DNA of 30,566 nt from Saprolegnia diclina VS20 (lineage: Eukaryota; Oomycota; Saprolegniomycetes; Saprolegniales; Saprolegniaceae), in NCBI RefSeq assembly GCF_000281045.1, contig NW_008246095.1:726-31291 (forward strand), written 5' to 3'. Positions 18,141-28,005 of the stretch are shown here, one piece after another. Every line of letters begins with the position of its first letter. Position 1 is the stretch's first letter. A program made the position numbers and the translations under genes. The notes under the pieces were generated by a model that saw nothing but the letters and a program-made list of their open reading frames with translations, was not told the DNA's origin and did no database searches.

Positions 18141-19562
18141 ATGCTGCCAGCGCAGGGCCTGCGGCTTGCCGCTGCCGCATCACCGCTCGTCTTTGTCATT
18201 GGCGCGAAGAAGAAGCATCGAGTGGAACTGACCAATGGCGAAGAGGTAGCTGTCGTCTTCAAGGTGCAATGCACCGAGTCGTCGCGCTTCCGCCTGCAGC
18301 CGTCCAAGGGCGTCGTCGCCGCCAACACGTCCGTTGCCGTGCACATCCAACTCGCATCCCATGTAACCACGCCCCATGGCTCTATGGCTCATCCACGAGT
18401 ACATGGCGTATGTATGTAGACCATGGGCGAAGCCAACTGCACCTTTCTCGTTCTCTCCAAAGCCGTGACGTCGCCCGACGCTATTGCCAGCGGCGCCTGG
18501 GTCAAGGACGACGATGTCGCCAAGCTCTACGTCAATGCCGAGATTCGACTACAAGCATCGAATGACGGCGATGTATTGAGCGTGGCTGATGCATCGACCG
18601 AGGCGGAAGGCGACGTCAGCGCTCTACTGTCGGTGACCGTCGCTGCAAGCTTGCCCGAGACATCACAATGCCAGATGACACATCCGCTGCCGACACCGAT
18701 GGCTCTGGCGATCGAGATGTCACCACAGCTTCCGTCCGCGCTCACGGAGGTCGCTCCGTTGCCGGACACAGCGCGGCCCACAAGCCCCGATGAGCGGCGC
18801 GTCGTGCGGCTTCTCGTTAAAAACAAAAGCCGAAAGTCGTCGAATCGGCTCTCGGGGGACGAGATTGCATATTTGCGGCAGTGTAAAGCCGCGGTGCCAC
18901 CGTCTCGCTGGCACCGATGGGAGACGACTGCACTGGACGCCCGCACGTCACTCCAAGGCGAGAAAAAGCGGCGGGCATCCTCCAATGCCTCGTCGTCGTC
19001 GGCGTCGCTCGTGTTGCACGAAGACGACGTCGCGTCACTGCTCACATCCCCGCGGTACGGAAAGAGTGGTCACTCGGTGATTACCGAGTCGGAACAAGCA
19101 AGTCTCTGCTGCGGTACGCCGCCTCGCTCATCGTTCGAGAGTTCACACTTGGATTCTTGATCAACTAGAGCCCGTGGACAGCGTGGATGCCGAGGTGTAT
19201 GTTCCGATGCGCAACGACGCACCCCATCATTGTCGTCGGCGAGGGGCGTGCGACGACCAAGGTCCGTCGTGCATGGAGCCTGCATGCCTCTGGGCCCGGT
19301 ACATGCTCGATGTGTGCATACAGCAACTTCAGCACTCGGTGAGCGTACGTCTTATCAGTACTGAGATGCTTTGTCACGTTTCGTCGAACAGATTGGTCGC
19401 ACGATCGCCAGTGCTCCCGACGACGCCAGCAGCGCTTTGGCACGCATTACCAAATCGGCCCAGGAGATTGTGATTTTGCATCGCACGAACCCGTACTTTG
19501 ACGATGGGTTTCGACCAGGCGGGTCGACGTCGCCGCCATGGCCTGGCGCTACCGAATCCTGA
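18141..19562 (+). CDS. MSP (major sperm protein/VAP) domain protein
   Basis: Four exons (18141-18362, 18420-19113, 19169-19338, 19392-19562) give 418 residues. The N-terminal ~95 residues form an MSP fold: SPLVFVIGAKKKHRVELTNG, then VAVVFKVQCTESSRFRLQPS and GVVAANTSVAVHIQL. The first intron joins this to CTFLVLSKAV, the usual last strand. MSP domains in VAP-type proteins bind FFAT-like peptides at ER contact sites; here no C-terminal TM anchor is visible, so location is unknown. The rest is low-complexity, Ser-rich and basic (KSRKSSNRLSGDEIAYLRQC), with a Cys-rich patch (exon 3) and an ordered-looking end (ASSALARITKSAQEIVILHR). Exon 3 is least certain; a further intron could lie within it. 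The gene is convergent with chitinase. Confidence 0.8.
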
Positions 19563-19804
19563 GACGATCGTGTACTCTATTTAATACCAGATACTTGTAC
19601 CAGTACAATTCTAGCTGTCGAGCAACGGCACTTTGGTATCCAGTGCGACGACCATTCGCCGCGATTGTGACTGGAACCAAAACCATGACGTGGCATGCTC
19701 TCTGGAACCTGAAACTGTCACCAACTTCAACTTTGACGCAATACGATTGGTTTCACTGACACATAAAACAACGAATGCATTGTAGTTAGCTCGTTGCACG
19801 ATGT

Positions 19805-20812
19805 TTACGTGGACGTGGCTTCCTCGAGGCACGCGTCCGAGTTGCCATTCCCGCCCGGATACGAAGTACCAAGCGCGTTGAGGAGGCTGCCATCAGCGTC
19901 GTCTTGCGTCACCTCCCACGCAAACACACCACGAAGGTTCATGCACGCGGTGAACTTGGCTTTGGCCGTGATAGACGTCGGGTTGTCGTACGTGATCGTG
20001 CGACCGTCCTGGACGAGCTGCGGTGTGAACGACGCCTCGTTCATGAAGAATTCCCAGGAGCTCTCGAGCGGCTTGATGTCACGGTATGTGATTGCCTTCT
20101 TGCCTTCGTAACCGTAAAACGGCACGCCGACAACGAGCTTGCTGGCAGGGACACCTGCACCGAGCCAGTTGCCGACCGCCGACTGGACGCTGCTGTCGTC
20201 GCCCATCAGCGCTGCGTTCGGGCGACCGTCGTTGCTGTACACGTTGTCGTAGAGCATGAGGTTCACAAAGTCGAGGCTTTCGTTGACGATCGGCGCCATC
20301 TGGTCGCGCGAGATCCAACCGGGAAGCGCGGCCGACACGACTTTGCCGGCGCCGAGCGCCTGGCGCACTTGCTGCGCGAGGACGCGGTAGTTGTTGAAGT
20401 CGCTGTCGCTGTCGGGGAACTCCCAGTCGATGTCGACGCCTTCGAGGTTGTATTTGTTCACAAGCGAGCGCACGGCCTGTACAAACGTGTTGCGAGAAGC
20501 GGCAGACGCTGCGAGCGGTGGGAAGTTGGCGCTTTGACCGCCGCCACCGATGCTGAGGACAGGCTTGGCCCCCTTGGAGCGCACGACTTGAGCAAAGTGC
20601 GCGAGGCCTTCGGGTGTGGGCAGCGACCCGTCCGCGTTCGGAATCACAAACGCGTAAAAGACGTGGGTCGACGCCTTGAGTTGGACGTCTTCGATGCGGG
20701 GAGCCTCGGGGCGGTTGGGGTAGTACATCCCGACGACACGCGCCGCGTCCGCTTGCGGAAGGGCGACGATGGCGACGAGGGCGAGGGCGAGCGAGGCAAG
20801 GTAAGACTTCAT
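19805..20812 (-). CDS. Secreted GH18 chitinase
   Basis: Hydrolyses beta-1,4-linked GlcNAc polymers by the substrate-assisted GH18 mechanism. One exon encodes 335 residues. A signal peptide (MKSYLASLALALVAIVALPQ, cut likely after ADA23) precedes a TIM barrel. VVGMYYPNRP is strand 1 and KPVLSIGGGG is the SxGG strand. The catalytic strand is LEGVDIDWEFPD, with proton donor Glu131 and Asp127/Asp129. The first position of the usual DGxDxDxE is Glu124 here, a conservative change. VNLMLYDNVYS supplies the active-site Tyr-Asp, and GVFAWEVTQDD the conserved late Trp. No chitin-binding module or GPI signal is visible, though the tail is short and Ser/Thr-rich. It may act on cell-wall remodelling or on prey, host or fungal chitin. 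An initiator-like sequence lies 23-39 bp upstream. Confidence 0.95.
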   Translation of the reverse strand: MKSYLASLALALVAIVALPQADAARVVGMYYPNRPEAPRIEDVQLKASTHVFYAFVIPNADGSLPTPEGLAHFAQVVRSKGAKPVLSIGGGGQSANFPPLAASAASRNTFVQAVRSLVNKYNLEGVDIDWEFPDSDSDFNNYRVLAQQVRQALGAGKVVSAALPGWISRDQMAPIVNESLDFVNLMLYDNVYSNDGRPNAALMGDDSSVQSAVGNWLGAGVPASKLVVGVPFYGYEGKKAITYRDIKPLESSWEFFMNEASFTPQLVQDGRTITYDNPTSITAKAKFTACMNLRGVFAWEVTQDDADGSLLNALGTSYPGGNGNSDACLEEATST

Positions 20813-20834
20813 TGCAGTGGTGCTGATGAGGCGG

Positions 20835-20851
20835 CAAATGGGATAATGAGC
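20835..20851 (-). promoter_or_regulatory. Oomycete-type initiator of chitinase gene
   Basis: The minus strand reads GCTCATTATCCCATTTG, 23-39 bp upstream of the chitinase ATG. It matches the oomycete Inr pattern GCTCATTYYNNCAWTTT closely, with one mismatch in the YY part. Confidence 0.6.
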
Positions 20852-21920
20852 TCGAGCGCGCGGAAGACAATGGCTGAACATTGCACCACTCGCACCCACG
20901 GCAAATATCCTTTTCGAAGAACGCGCAGGCGAGCACCAGCCGGTCTCCATGCACGCAGCAGCTGATTAAGCACTAGAAGTATTGTACTATATAGTAGGAG
21001 CTATTGTGGATAGATGCGGTACGGCGGTAGAGTCGCAGTCTCGTGCGTGTGACTCACGCGTCGTTTTTGTCGTGCAGTCGTATTTCGAACACGTCTGGTT
21101 TGGGATTGGAGCTCAGCAACATGACGTGGCACTTCCAGAGGTCTCGGATGCAACCAAACGGCCCATTCAGAGAATTCACAAACGACGGCAGCGCCTGTGC
21201 AACTCAGATTTCATTCATAGGCCGACAACAAGATCGCGCGAGGCGCTATCAAGGAGTCAACCCTATTGCAGACTTTACAATTGCAATGCGTTGCTTTGCT
21301 GCAGGTTCTTTTGGGAAGCAGCCTCAGTTTGACGAACGCCGACAACGTCGTGTCCGGAACGACCTGTTAACTTCCCAATCGAAGTTGGCGTGGAACGAGT
21401 GGGCTGCTACCGATAGGCCTCGAGCGCTGACACCAATCGCGCAGGGTTGTGGATTCTCAAAGACAAACATCTACCGACATACGGCTACGACGAGCTCCCT
21501 GGCGAAGATCGATAAAGGAGCTAGTATCCACGTGGCATTGGTCTATCTATAGAAGCGCTTCGCGACCCGCGACGACTTTACGAGCCTCACCGCCCTAGTG
21601 CAGAACGAGGAGCATTCGACCGTGCTGACCAAGGGAAATGTCTTATGTCCCTTGGTGCTGACCGAGGCGAGTCCCCGCACGACGCAGTCTATCTAGCTAG
21701 TGAAGCACCAACCGTTCGCAGTGCGCCAAGCAGCATATACACAGTGTGGTCCAAGCAGGAGCTTCGTCCACTCCGGATGGTCCTTCCCGAAAGGGCGCCT
21801 GTCGACGGCCAAACTCTGTCAATGCCCGAAATAAACGCTGTGTATGTACTTCAACCTCGGCCGCGACGACCCGCGTCTATATATTTAATATTTACTACAC
21901 CTAAACCTACTACAACACTT
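20852..21920. other. Gene-poor stretch between chitinase and OST-alpha-like gene
   Basis: No complete gene is recognisable. A plus-strand open frame at 21043-21552 has weak codon bias and no domain. One coding-like segment at 21553-21711 is listed separately. The remainder shows no repeats or RNA structure that I can support. Confidence 0.45.
21553..21711 (+). pseudogene. Orphan coding-like exon, probably gene relic
   Basis: After a possible acceptor (TATCTATAG, ending 21552) a plus-strand frame reads KRFATRDDFTSLTALVQNEE, then HSTVLTKGNVLCPLVLTEAS, until TAG. Codons strongly favour G/C third positions, unlike the flanks. I found no partner exon with a good donor on either side and no recognisable domain. 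It is probably the surviving piece of a decayed gene. Confidence 0.3.
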
Positions 21921-23373
21921 TTACGGCTGGAGCAAGCTCGATTTGTCCGAGTGTCGTCGGGGCGTGTCCACCAGCGCCTCGTCGTCGTCGTGGTCGGGCG
22001 TCGCATACGTCGTGGCCTCTGTCTTTTCACTACTTTCGGCGACGACCGCCGCCGGCTCAGTGGTCTCGGTCGACGTTGTTGTTGCTTCCGTCGCAGCGTC
22101 CGCAATGGCGACGACAACTGCATCCAACGACGGCTCGTCCGGGAGGTCGTTGCTCTCGGACCGGTCCTTGGTCGCCCCCAACGGCGTCGGCGCATCCAAA
22201 TTGCCGGCAAGAAACGTCATGGTGCGGACTTTTTCCGGAAATTCGTCGTCGGCGCGCTGGAGCATGTAGTCTTGGTAGCTCGGCATAAAGTTGTGGATCG
22301 CATCGGCCACAATGTCCTTGACGCTCAGCACTTCCTTCATATTTTTGACAACCTCCGACTGCGGAATCGCTTCGCACGTGTTCTACACCAAAATGAGTCC
22401 ATTGATAGATTGATAGAAAAAACCGATACCTTGAATTGGCCGGCGCCAAACGAGAGAAAGTAGAGAATCGCGACCGGTGCCATCTCGAGCGCGAGCACAA
22501 AGTCGTTCCAGGCAAACGCTTGCTCCTTTGTTATGTGCGGGAGGCCGCCAATAAGGAGCGTTTGCCAAAATGTCATGAAAATGACACTTTTGACCGCAAA
22601 AAACTTGAGCACAGGCGAGAACGGCGCGAGAATGTGCTTGGTCGCGAGGTAGAAAATGAGCAGGCCGTAGAGCGCGACGCTGTAGCTGAGGTTATAGACA
22701 AGCCATGTAAACCATTGAAAGCCGACCGAGTCGTACAGGCCAATGCCCAGCATACAGAGCGAGAGGATGGCCATCGTCGGCTTGAGAAACACAAACTGGA
22801 TCGTCGCCTTCTTGCAGTTGCGCAAGAGCCGGCCGTCGCGCGCCATGGGCGGCAAGCAGTACCCGAACGGGAACGGGTGCACGATCTCGGCCTCGGTCAC
22901 CATCTTGGAGACGCAGTTGGATTCGCCGCCTACTCGCATGTGCTATGAATTAGCATCTATCTTCTCGCTGCGTATCATGACGTACCGGCAAAGGCGAGGA
23001 CAAGGTTGAGGAAGCTATAGACGACAAACGCCTCGTACATGTCGCGGACCGCGTTGACAAGTGCGGCCTCGCGCACAAACTTGAACGAGACGAACGACCC
23101 GATCGCGTACACGGGCACGATGAGCAAGATGCGCAGAATGTAGCGCTGGAGGTTCGGGCGCGTGTACGCGCGAAGGTGCTGGTACATGTTGAAGGCCGTG
23201 AGGCTCGTCGCAAAGAGCGCGGCGAGCGCGGCGATGAAGAGGCACCAGCCGCGCTGCGTCTCGACGAGGTTGAGCGGAAGCCCGAGGAGCGTGCCATTGC
23301 CCGTGACGTTGCCACCGAGGACCACGGTCACATTGACGCTCTCGGCGGGCTGGAACGCAGCGTCGGGCATCAT
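21921..23373 (-). CDS. TMEM184/OST-alpha (DUF300) multipass membrane protein
   Basis: Belongs to the organic solute transporter subunit alpha / TMEM184 family. Three exons (23373-22986, 22929-22430, 22382-21921) give 449 residues. After an N-glycosylation-rich N-terminus (SVNVTVVLGGNVTGNGT) come about seven TM helices. Examples are WCLFIAALAALFATSLTAFN, ILRILLIVPVYAIGSFVSF and FAVKSVIFMTFWQTLLIGG. The family cysteine/basic segment CLPPMARDGRLLRNCKKATI lies between helices 3 and 4. The cytosolic tail (SVKDIVADAIHNFMPSYQDY) becomes Thr/Ser/acid-rich towards the end. Transport substrate is unknown; some relatives act in endosomal trafficking. The longer frame starts on TTG, so I start at ATG 23373, which places the TCCGGAT elements upstream rather than in coding sequence. 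Confidence 0.9.
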
Positions 23374-23425
23374 TCGGCGATGGACAAAGCGCAAAAGTGG
23401 CAAGGCCAGTTCCGCGGCTGGCACC

Positions 23426-23442
23426 GTATCCGGATCCGGATG
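23426..23442. promoter_or_regulatory. GTATCCGGATCCGGATG element, OST-alpha-like promoter
   Basis: Two overlapping TCCGGAT cores (23429-23435 and 23435-23441) lie 53-69 bp upstream of the chosen ATG. This spacing agrees with the kinase and PRORP promoters and supports that start choice. Confidence 0.45.
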
Positions 23443-24496
23443 CAAAGAGGCTTATGTTAGGTATGTGGCCACCCGACCGGAGACCGCGCCACGATGGGAC
23501 ATCACCGCATGGACACGTCGTAGGACACGACCGATGGTGCAGTCGTCGCGAAGAGGATCGGTTGCCGACTATTCTGAAATATATATATATTTGTCGGTCC
23601 TTGTTGTTGCTAACGCTGGTCGCTGTCAACGCGGCGATCGAGCCATGGCAAGCTTTGCCAACTCCAACTCTGTGAAGGAGAAACACTGGAAGCCAAGGCA
23701 AAGGCGTGGGCATGTGGCCGAGTGTTGCACACGCCAAGTCGAAATCGTTGAAGCGGCTTGGCATTAGAGGCAGCTGCCAGCGCGTCTCTACGGCAAAGAG
23801 CCGCAATGACCGCCAAGATCCACGACGTTGGCGATACCGCGAATCGACTTTGGGTGACCCGGCGATGGCGTGCAAGAGGTCGAAAAAGAAAGCGACCGGC
23901 ACTCCACTACGCAGTACGGTATACGACGGAGAAGACGATGATGCTTTAGCGCAGGTGCGTCAACGGACCTCGTTGCAAGCAACACCGCGCGCACGCAAGC
24001 GGTTGGGTGCGTAAGCGGGGTGCGTAATGCGTGGTGTGCATACCGGTAGAGCAACCCCCTGCCAACTTGTCGAATCGAAAAGTCCCTCGAAACAAAGGGA
24101 ATAATTCATTAACCTTGCTGGAAAGATGCAAAAATATATCGTTTTGGCGCGAAATGAAAACAATTATGAATCCGGTCCAGTGAAAAGCGGTGTCGTTCGC
24201 ACGGGCTGGAACATCCAGTGCGAGAGGCACGTCGCTGGTCGCACCAAGTTTCTCGTTGTCAACAGCATCCTGGACAATATAAGCTGCAGAGCGATCCAGA
24301 GGTCGAGGTCGGACCGCGATCGGAATATCAAAAGTACTACATTCTGGGCAGTCGTTTGGGAAAACACTGTACTTCGCTCTTCCGTTTTTGGCCAAAGCCG
24401 ATGCATCTGTGCATCCGACTAGGTTGAGGTGGCGTAATAAACCCAATGAGTAGCGACGTGGACAACTACAAACAGCATTTTCTTATCGTATTGGAT
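23443..24496. other. Intergenic stretch without confident gene
   Basis: It holds a short AT dinucleotide tract at about 23577-23591. Small plus-strand frames follow: one from 23807 (MTAKIHDVGDTANRLW) and an overlapping one from 23864 (MACKRSKKKATGTPLRS) that could be a first exon with a donor near 23955. No downstream exon was found. A minus-strand frame at 23946-24446 is open but starts on TTG and has no domain. Confidence 0.4.
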
Positions 24497-25482
24497 CTAC
24501 ACTGCAACGAGGTGGTGGACGCTGCTCAGCTTGCGGTGGCGCTTCTCCGGTCGCGGAGCGAGCGTCGGCAACACCATCGCACGCCACCACGGCGAGCCAA
24601 AGACGCGCTCGACGTTTCGGCGCATCGCCGTCACCGAGAGCGTCTTGCGCAGCGGCTCACTCCTACATCCCAGCCCCTTTCATCTCCTGTATCCATACGC
24701 ACCTTACCGTAGCAGATCCAACGTCGTTTGGCCGGCGAGAAGCAAGTAGACATGGACGACCCAGAGTGTAAAAAGCGCGAGGGACAAGCCGACGCAGATC
24801 ACGTACGGGAAACGCAAGAGCACTTGGTCCGAGAACGAGAGGTCCGGTGAGCGCTGAGCCATGGCCGCGTCCGCAAGGTACGCGACGTGGGCGCAGTTGA
24901 GCCAGCCGTAGAGGAGGTAGAGCCAAAAGTACCCTATGCATAATCCGCCTTAAAAATTGTGTTTGATGTGATTGTTGTACGGTAGTTGTAGTAGCCAATG
25001 CAGTTGTTCATCCAAACGCAGTGGTGGTCGAGCTCGAGAATGCACGCTTCGCACGCGTGGCAGTGCGTGCAGCGCGGTGGCTGCGGCGCGTTGCAGTAGT
25101 CGCACAGAGTCGCATCTTCGTAGATCGTGGGCATCAAGCTCATCTCGCCGGGGCTGCTGCGAATGCACGACACGTGGTTCCAAAGCATTTGCGCAAAGAG
25201 AAAGAGCCCCAGCGCGCCGTGGCCGAACGCGATGCACGCGCCGTGGAGCGCGTAGAGAGGCGGGAGCATCGCGTAGAGGAAGGCGTAGAGCATAAAGGCC
25301 GAGAGGCAGAGACCGGTCGCGACGAGGAGCGGGCCCAAGGCCGCCTCGAGCGCGTCTAGGGCCGCCACGACCCGCGACCACGGGCCCATGCAATCGGTTT
25401 TTTGAAACGCTTTGGCTAAAAACACGCCACCCAGGACCTTCATCGACTTCATCTCAGTATTGCACGGGTCGCAAAGTCCCAT
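24497..25482 (-). CDS. DHHC-type palmitoyltransferase
   Basis: S-acylates membrane-associated proteins at cysteines. Three exons (25482-24981, 24933-24708, 24662-24497) give 297 residues. Two TM helices (PLLVATGLCLSAFMLYAFLY and IAFGHGALGLFLFAQMLWNH) precede the zinc-binding cysteine-rich domain CDYCNAPQPPRCTHCHACEA, which runs on to LDHHCVWMNNCIGYYNYRYF; DHHC is 152-155 and Cys155 is catalytic. Two more helices follow (YFWLYLLYGWLNCAHVAYLA and RFPYVICVGLSLALFTLWVV). A TTxE-like TTLDLLRSEP comes after, matching the family order. The phase-1 junction rebuilds the NYR-YFWLY segment. The first ATG is 25482; a longer frame begins on TTG. It is divergent from the 7TM-RGS gene. Confidence 0.94.
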
Positions 25483-25855
25483 CAAGAATTCAACACCTCT
25501 CAACCCGTGCGGCCCAAGTCCTATTATGACGCCGATGGACCTGCCGTGTAATCACGGTCACGCTGCAGTGTTAGTATCTCCAAAGGGCAGAGGTTTTCTC
25601 CCTACTTTGTGGCCTGGCCCAAGGGATCCCTTGGTATGGCCCCATCACAATACTGTAGTACGATCGATACTACGTTGGTCATTCATGGGTGGACATTTGT
25701 GTACCTTGCGAGCTAAGAGAGTGCGATAAGACATGTGCCCGTCAAGGACTCCGAGCATCCCAGAGTCCAGTCCTAAGCGGGTTCGTTCATACTATGAGCG
25801 AGCCATAGCTGGCTATTTTGGCTGCTATTTTCGTGGCGTCTATTTCAACCGAGGC

Positions 25856-27555
25856 ATGGATCGAGTGCCACCGGAGCTCGTCCCGCTGCTCGTCGTGTGG
25901 GCGAGCTGCCTCTACATGCCGTTTGCTGTCGCGCTCTACGTGTACTTCAAGCACCACCCGAGTCTGCGCCACCGCATGCCGACAGGCACGGCGATCGCCG
26001 GCATGTGCGCCACCATCTTTTGCCTCGCCCAGCCGCTCTGCGTCCTCTACGGAGCAAGTATTGACTGCAGGTACGACGCTGAAGTGTGCTACGTTTGATT
26101 GCACAGCTACGGGCGCAGGCTCGCACTCGTTGTCCTCCAGCTGTCGTGCGCGACGTCAGCGTTCGTGCTTGTCTGGACGGCCTTTACCGTGCTCGTTTTG
26201 TACGGCATCACCGAGATCATTACGTCGCCGACCAACGTGTCGCTCGAGCGCGCGGCGCTGTGGACTTCGTTTCGCGGCATGATCATCCCGACGGTCCAGA
26301 TTCCGCTGGGTATCTGCGCGAGCATTACGTGGAATTTACCGCAAATTATTCTCTTGACGCTGCACAGCAAAGCCCTCGAGCCGCTTTCGTACGCTGAGTG
26401 CGTGCAGGTACGAGTCGTTCTCTGTGGACAGAAGTGTCTATGGAACCGAGTCTAGTTGCCGGTGTATACAACGCAGTCGATTGTCCAGTTTGTCCAAGCT
26501 CTCGCGCTCGTCTTGACGTTTTTGTACGTGGCGTACCAACTCCGGTCGACGCTCGACACGTTTCGGCTGCGCCGATCGTTCACGCGCACGAGTCTCTACA
26601 TGCTGCTCCTCGGATTCCTCGCGCTCATCGACGTGCTTCTCGAGACGCTTGTGTCACTCGAGGCCTACCATGTTCCTGAGCTCCTCTGGGCGCTTGCGCT
26701 GCAAGGCGTCGTCACCCTAAACGTTCTACTTCCGCTCATCGGTGCGTACCGCGGCCGCCACCAAGTCCAGCGCATTCGAGGTAGCGTCTCGCTACAAGTA
26801 CGTCTTCTTTGCTGGATAGCTGGATAGTTGGTATCGATTTGTTCCTATTCTTGGATATGCGTAGGCCAATCTGGACACATACATGCAGATCGACGAGTAC
26901 TTTGAGAGCTTTCTCGACTTCTGCGTCGAGGTCCACGACAATATCGGCGTCGCAGTGCTTCAGGCGTGGCGCGCCTGCGTTGCCTTTCACCATGATGCGT
27001 CGCCGTACTCCGTCATCGAATTCTACCAACTCTTCATCGCGACCGGTGGCGCGAGCTCGATTCACGCTGTCCTCGACGACGAGATGCGGCGCATGTACGC
27101 CAAGCGCGTGCAACACCTGAAGAAGAAGACGCTTTTGACGCCCCGCACGATCAAGGTCGTGCCTTTGGCTTTTAGCGGCGACATTCATTTTTACCAGCCA
27201 CTGCGCCACGAGCTCGTACGCACGCTGCGCTGTTCGAATATACCAACGTCGTCGATTGTAGGTCAACAAGCTCGTCGCGCACCAGCTGCGCGGCTACGAA
27301 AATCACGAGCTCGGGAAGAACTGGCTTGCCTTCCATACGCGCCGCCGGTCGATCCATAGCCTCGAGTACGTCCAGCGCGTCGCAACACGGTCCATCTTGG
27401 ACGTGGACGCTGGTCTCTCGGAGAAGAGCTTAGATCGGCAGCTCGAGCCAACACCGTCAATGCTGCTCTCGTCTCAAGTCGCGTCGAGCTCCAACCTCGA
27501 GACCCCGAGCGTACAGCCGCATTACCACATCTGGAGGCTCACGCAACGCGCGTAG
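25856..27555 (+). CDS. Seven-TM receptor-like protein with C-terminal RGS domain
   Basis: Predicted plasma-membrane regulator of heterotrimeric G proteins, in the architecture of plant RGS1. Five exons (25856-26070, 26107-26407, 26456-26797, 26865-27215, 27262-27555) give 500 residues. Seven hydrophobic helices lie within about 1-265, including VPLLVVWASCLYMPFAVALY, SFRGMIIPTVQIPLGICASI, IVQFVQALALVLTFLYVAYQ and ELLWALALQGVVTLNVLLPL. A linker then leads to the RGS domain (about 287-430). It starts DEYFESFLDFCVEVHDNIGV, continues LQAWRACVAFHHDASPYSVI and EFYQLFIATGGASSI, and ends near VNKLVAHQLRGYENHELGKN. An RGS domain accelerates GTP hydrolysis by G-alpha. The tail is Ser/Pro-rich. An in-frame ATG at 25733 would add 41 residues, but their codon use looks like untranslated leader. 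The first intron ends CAG, the others TAG. Confidence 0.88.
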
Positions 27556-28005
27556 AGTTTTCGACGAAAAAACCTGCTCAAGGTCATGTCCGATGCGTCG
27601 TTTCACGCAAAGTGCGGTGGTCGAGCCTTTGACGATCTTATGGGTCATGGGAATTCCAAGAGTGTCGCTGCCTTGGCCCCGCGAGCACCCGATCGGGCCG
27701 CAAGTGCCAAGCTCCTGCCGCCTCGCTAAGATACAATTCAATTCTGCATCGAGGGCCGTTGGGAACTGTTGAAGCACCCAGCGGTGTCTTGGTTCGCGAT
27801 GACGCGACGCATGATGATGGCCTGAGCGGACACGCTCGACGCGCCCATCGATGTTGGAGAGTTGAGCAGGAGGCCCGGGATCAGTACCGTTAACCACGAG
27901 GGATTAGGTGATTACTGTACAATATTGTACTTTGGTGACAAGATGTGACGCAACAATGGTCGGGCGGGGTAGGGTTCCGAATGAAACGGGTCCAACGGCT
28001 GCGGG
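27556..28005. other. Intergenic region between 7TM-RGS and C2 genes
   Basis: No recognisable gene. The open minus-strand frame here has no domain and poor codon bias. If the C2 gene has additional 5' exons they should lie here, but I could not identify any. Confidence 0.45.

Noticed and set aside
23577-23591. AT dinucleotide tract as an origin or microsatellite of note
   Set aside because: Only about seven repeats, ordinary for intergenic DNA.
23946-24446. 166-codon minus-strand frame as a gene
   Set aside because: It starts on TTG, lacks codon bias and a domain, and has no splice structure.
25733-25855. Upstream in-frame ATG adding 41 residues to the 7TM-RGS protein
   Set aside because: Codon use in the extension is unlike the gene body and adds no recognisable signal. 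It is kept only as an alternative start.
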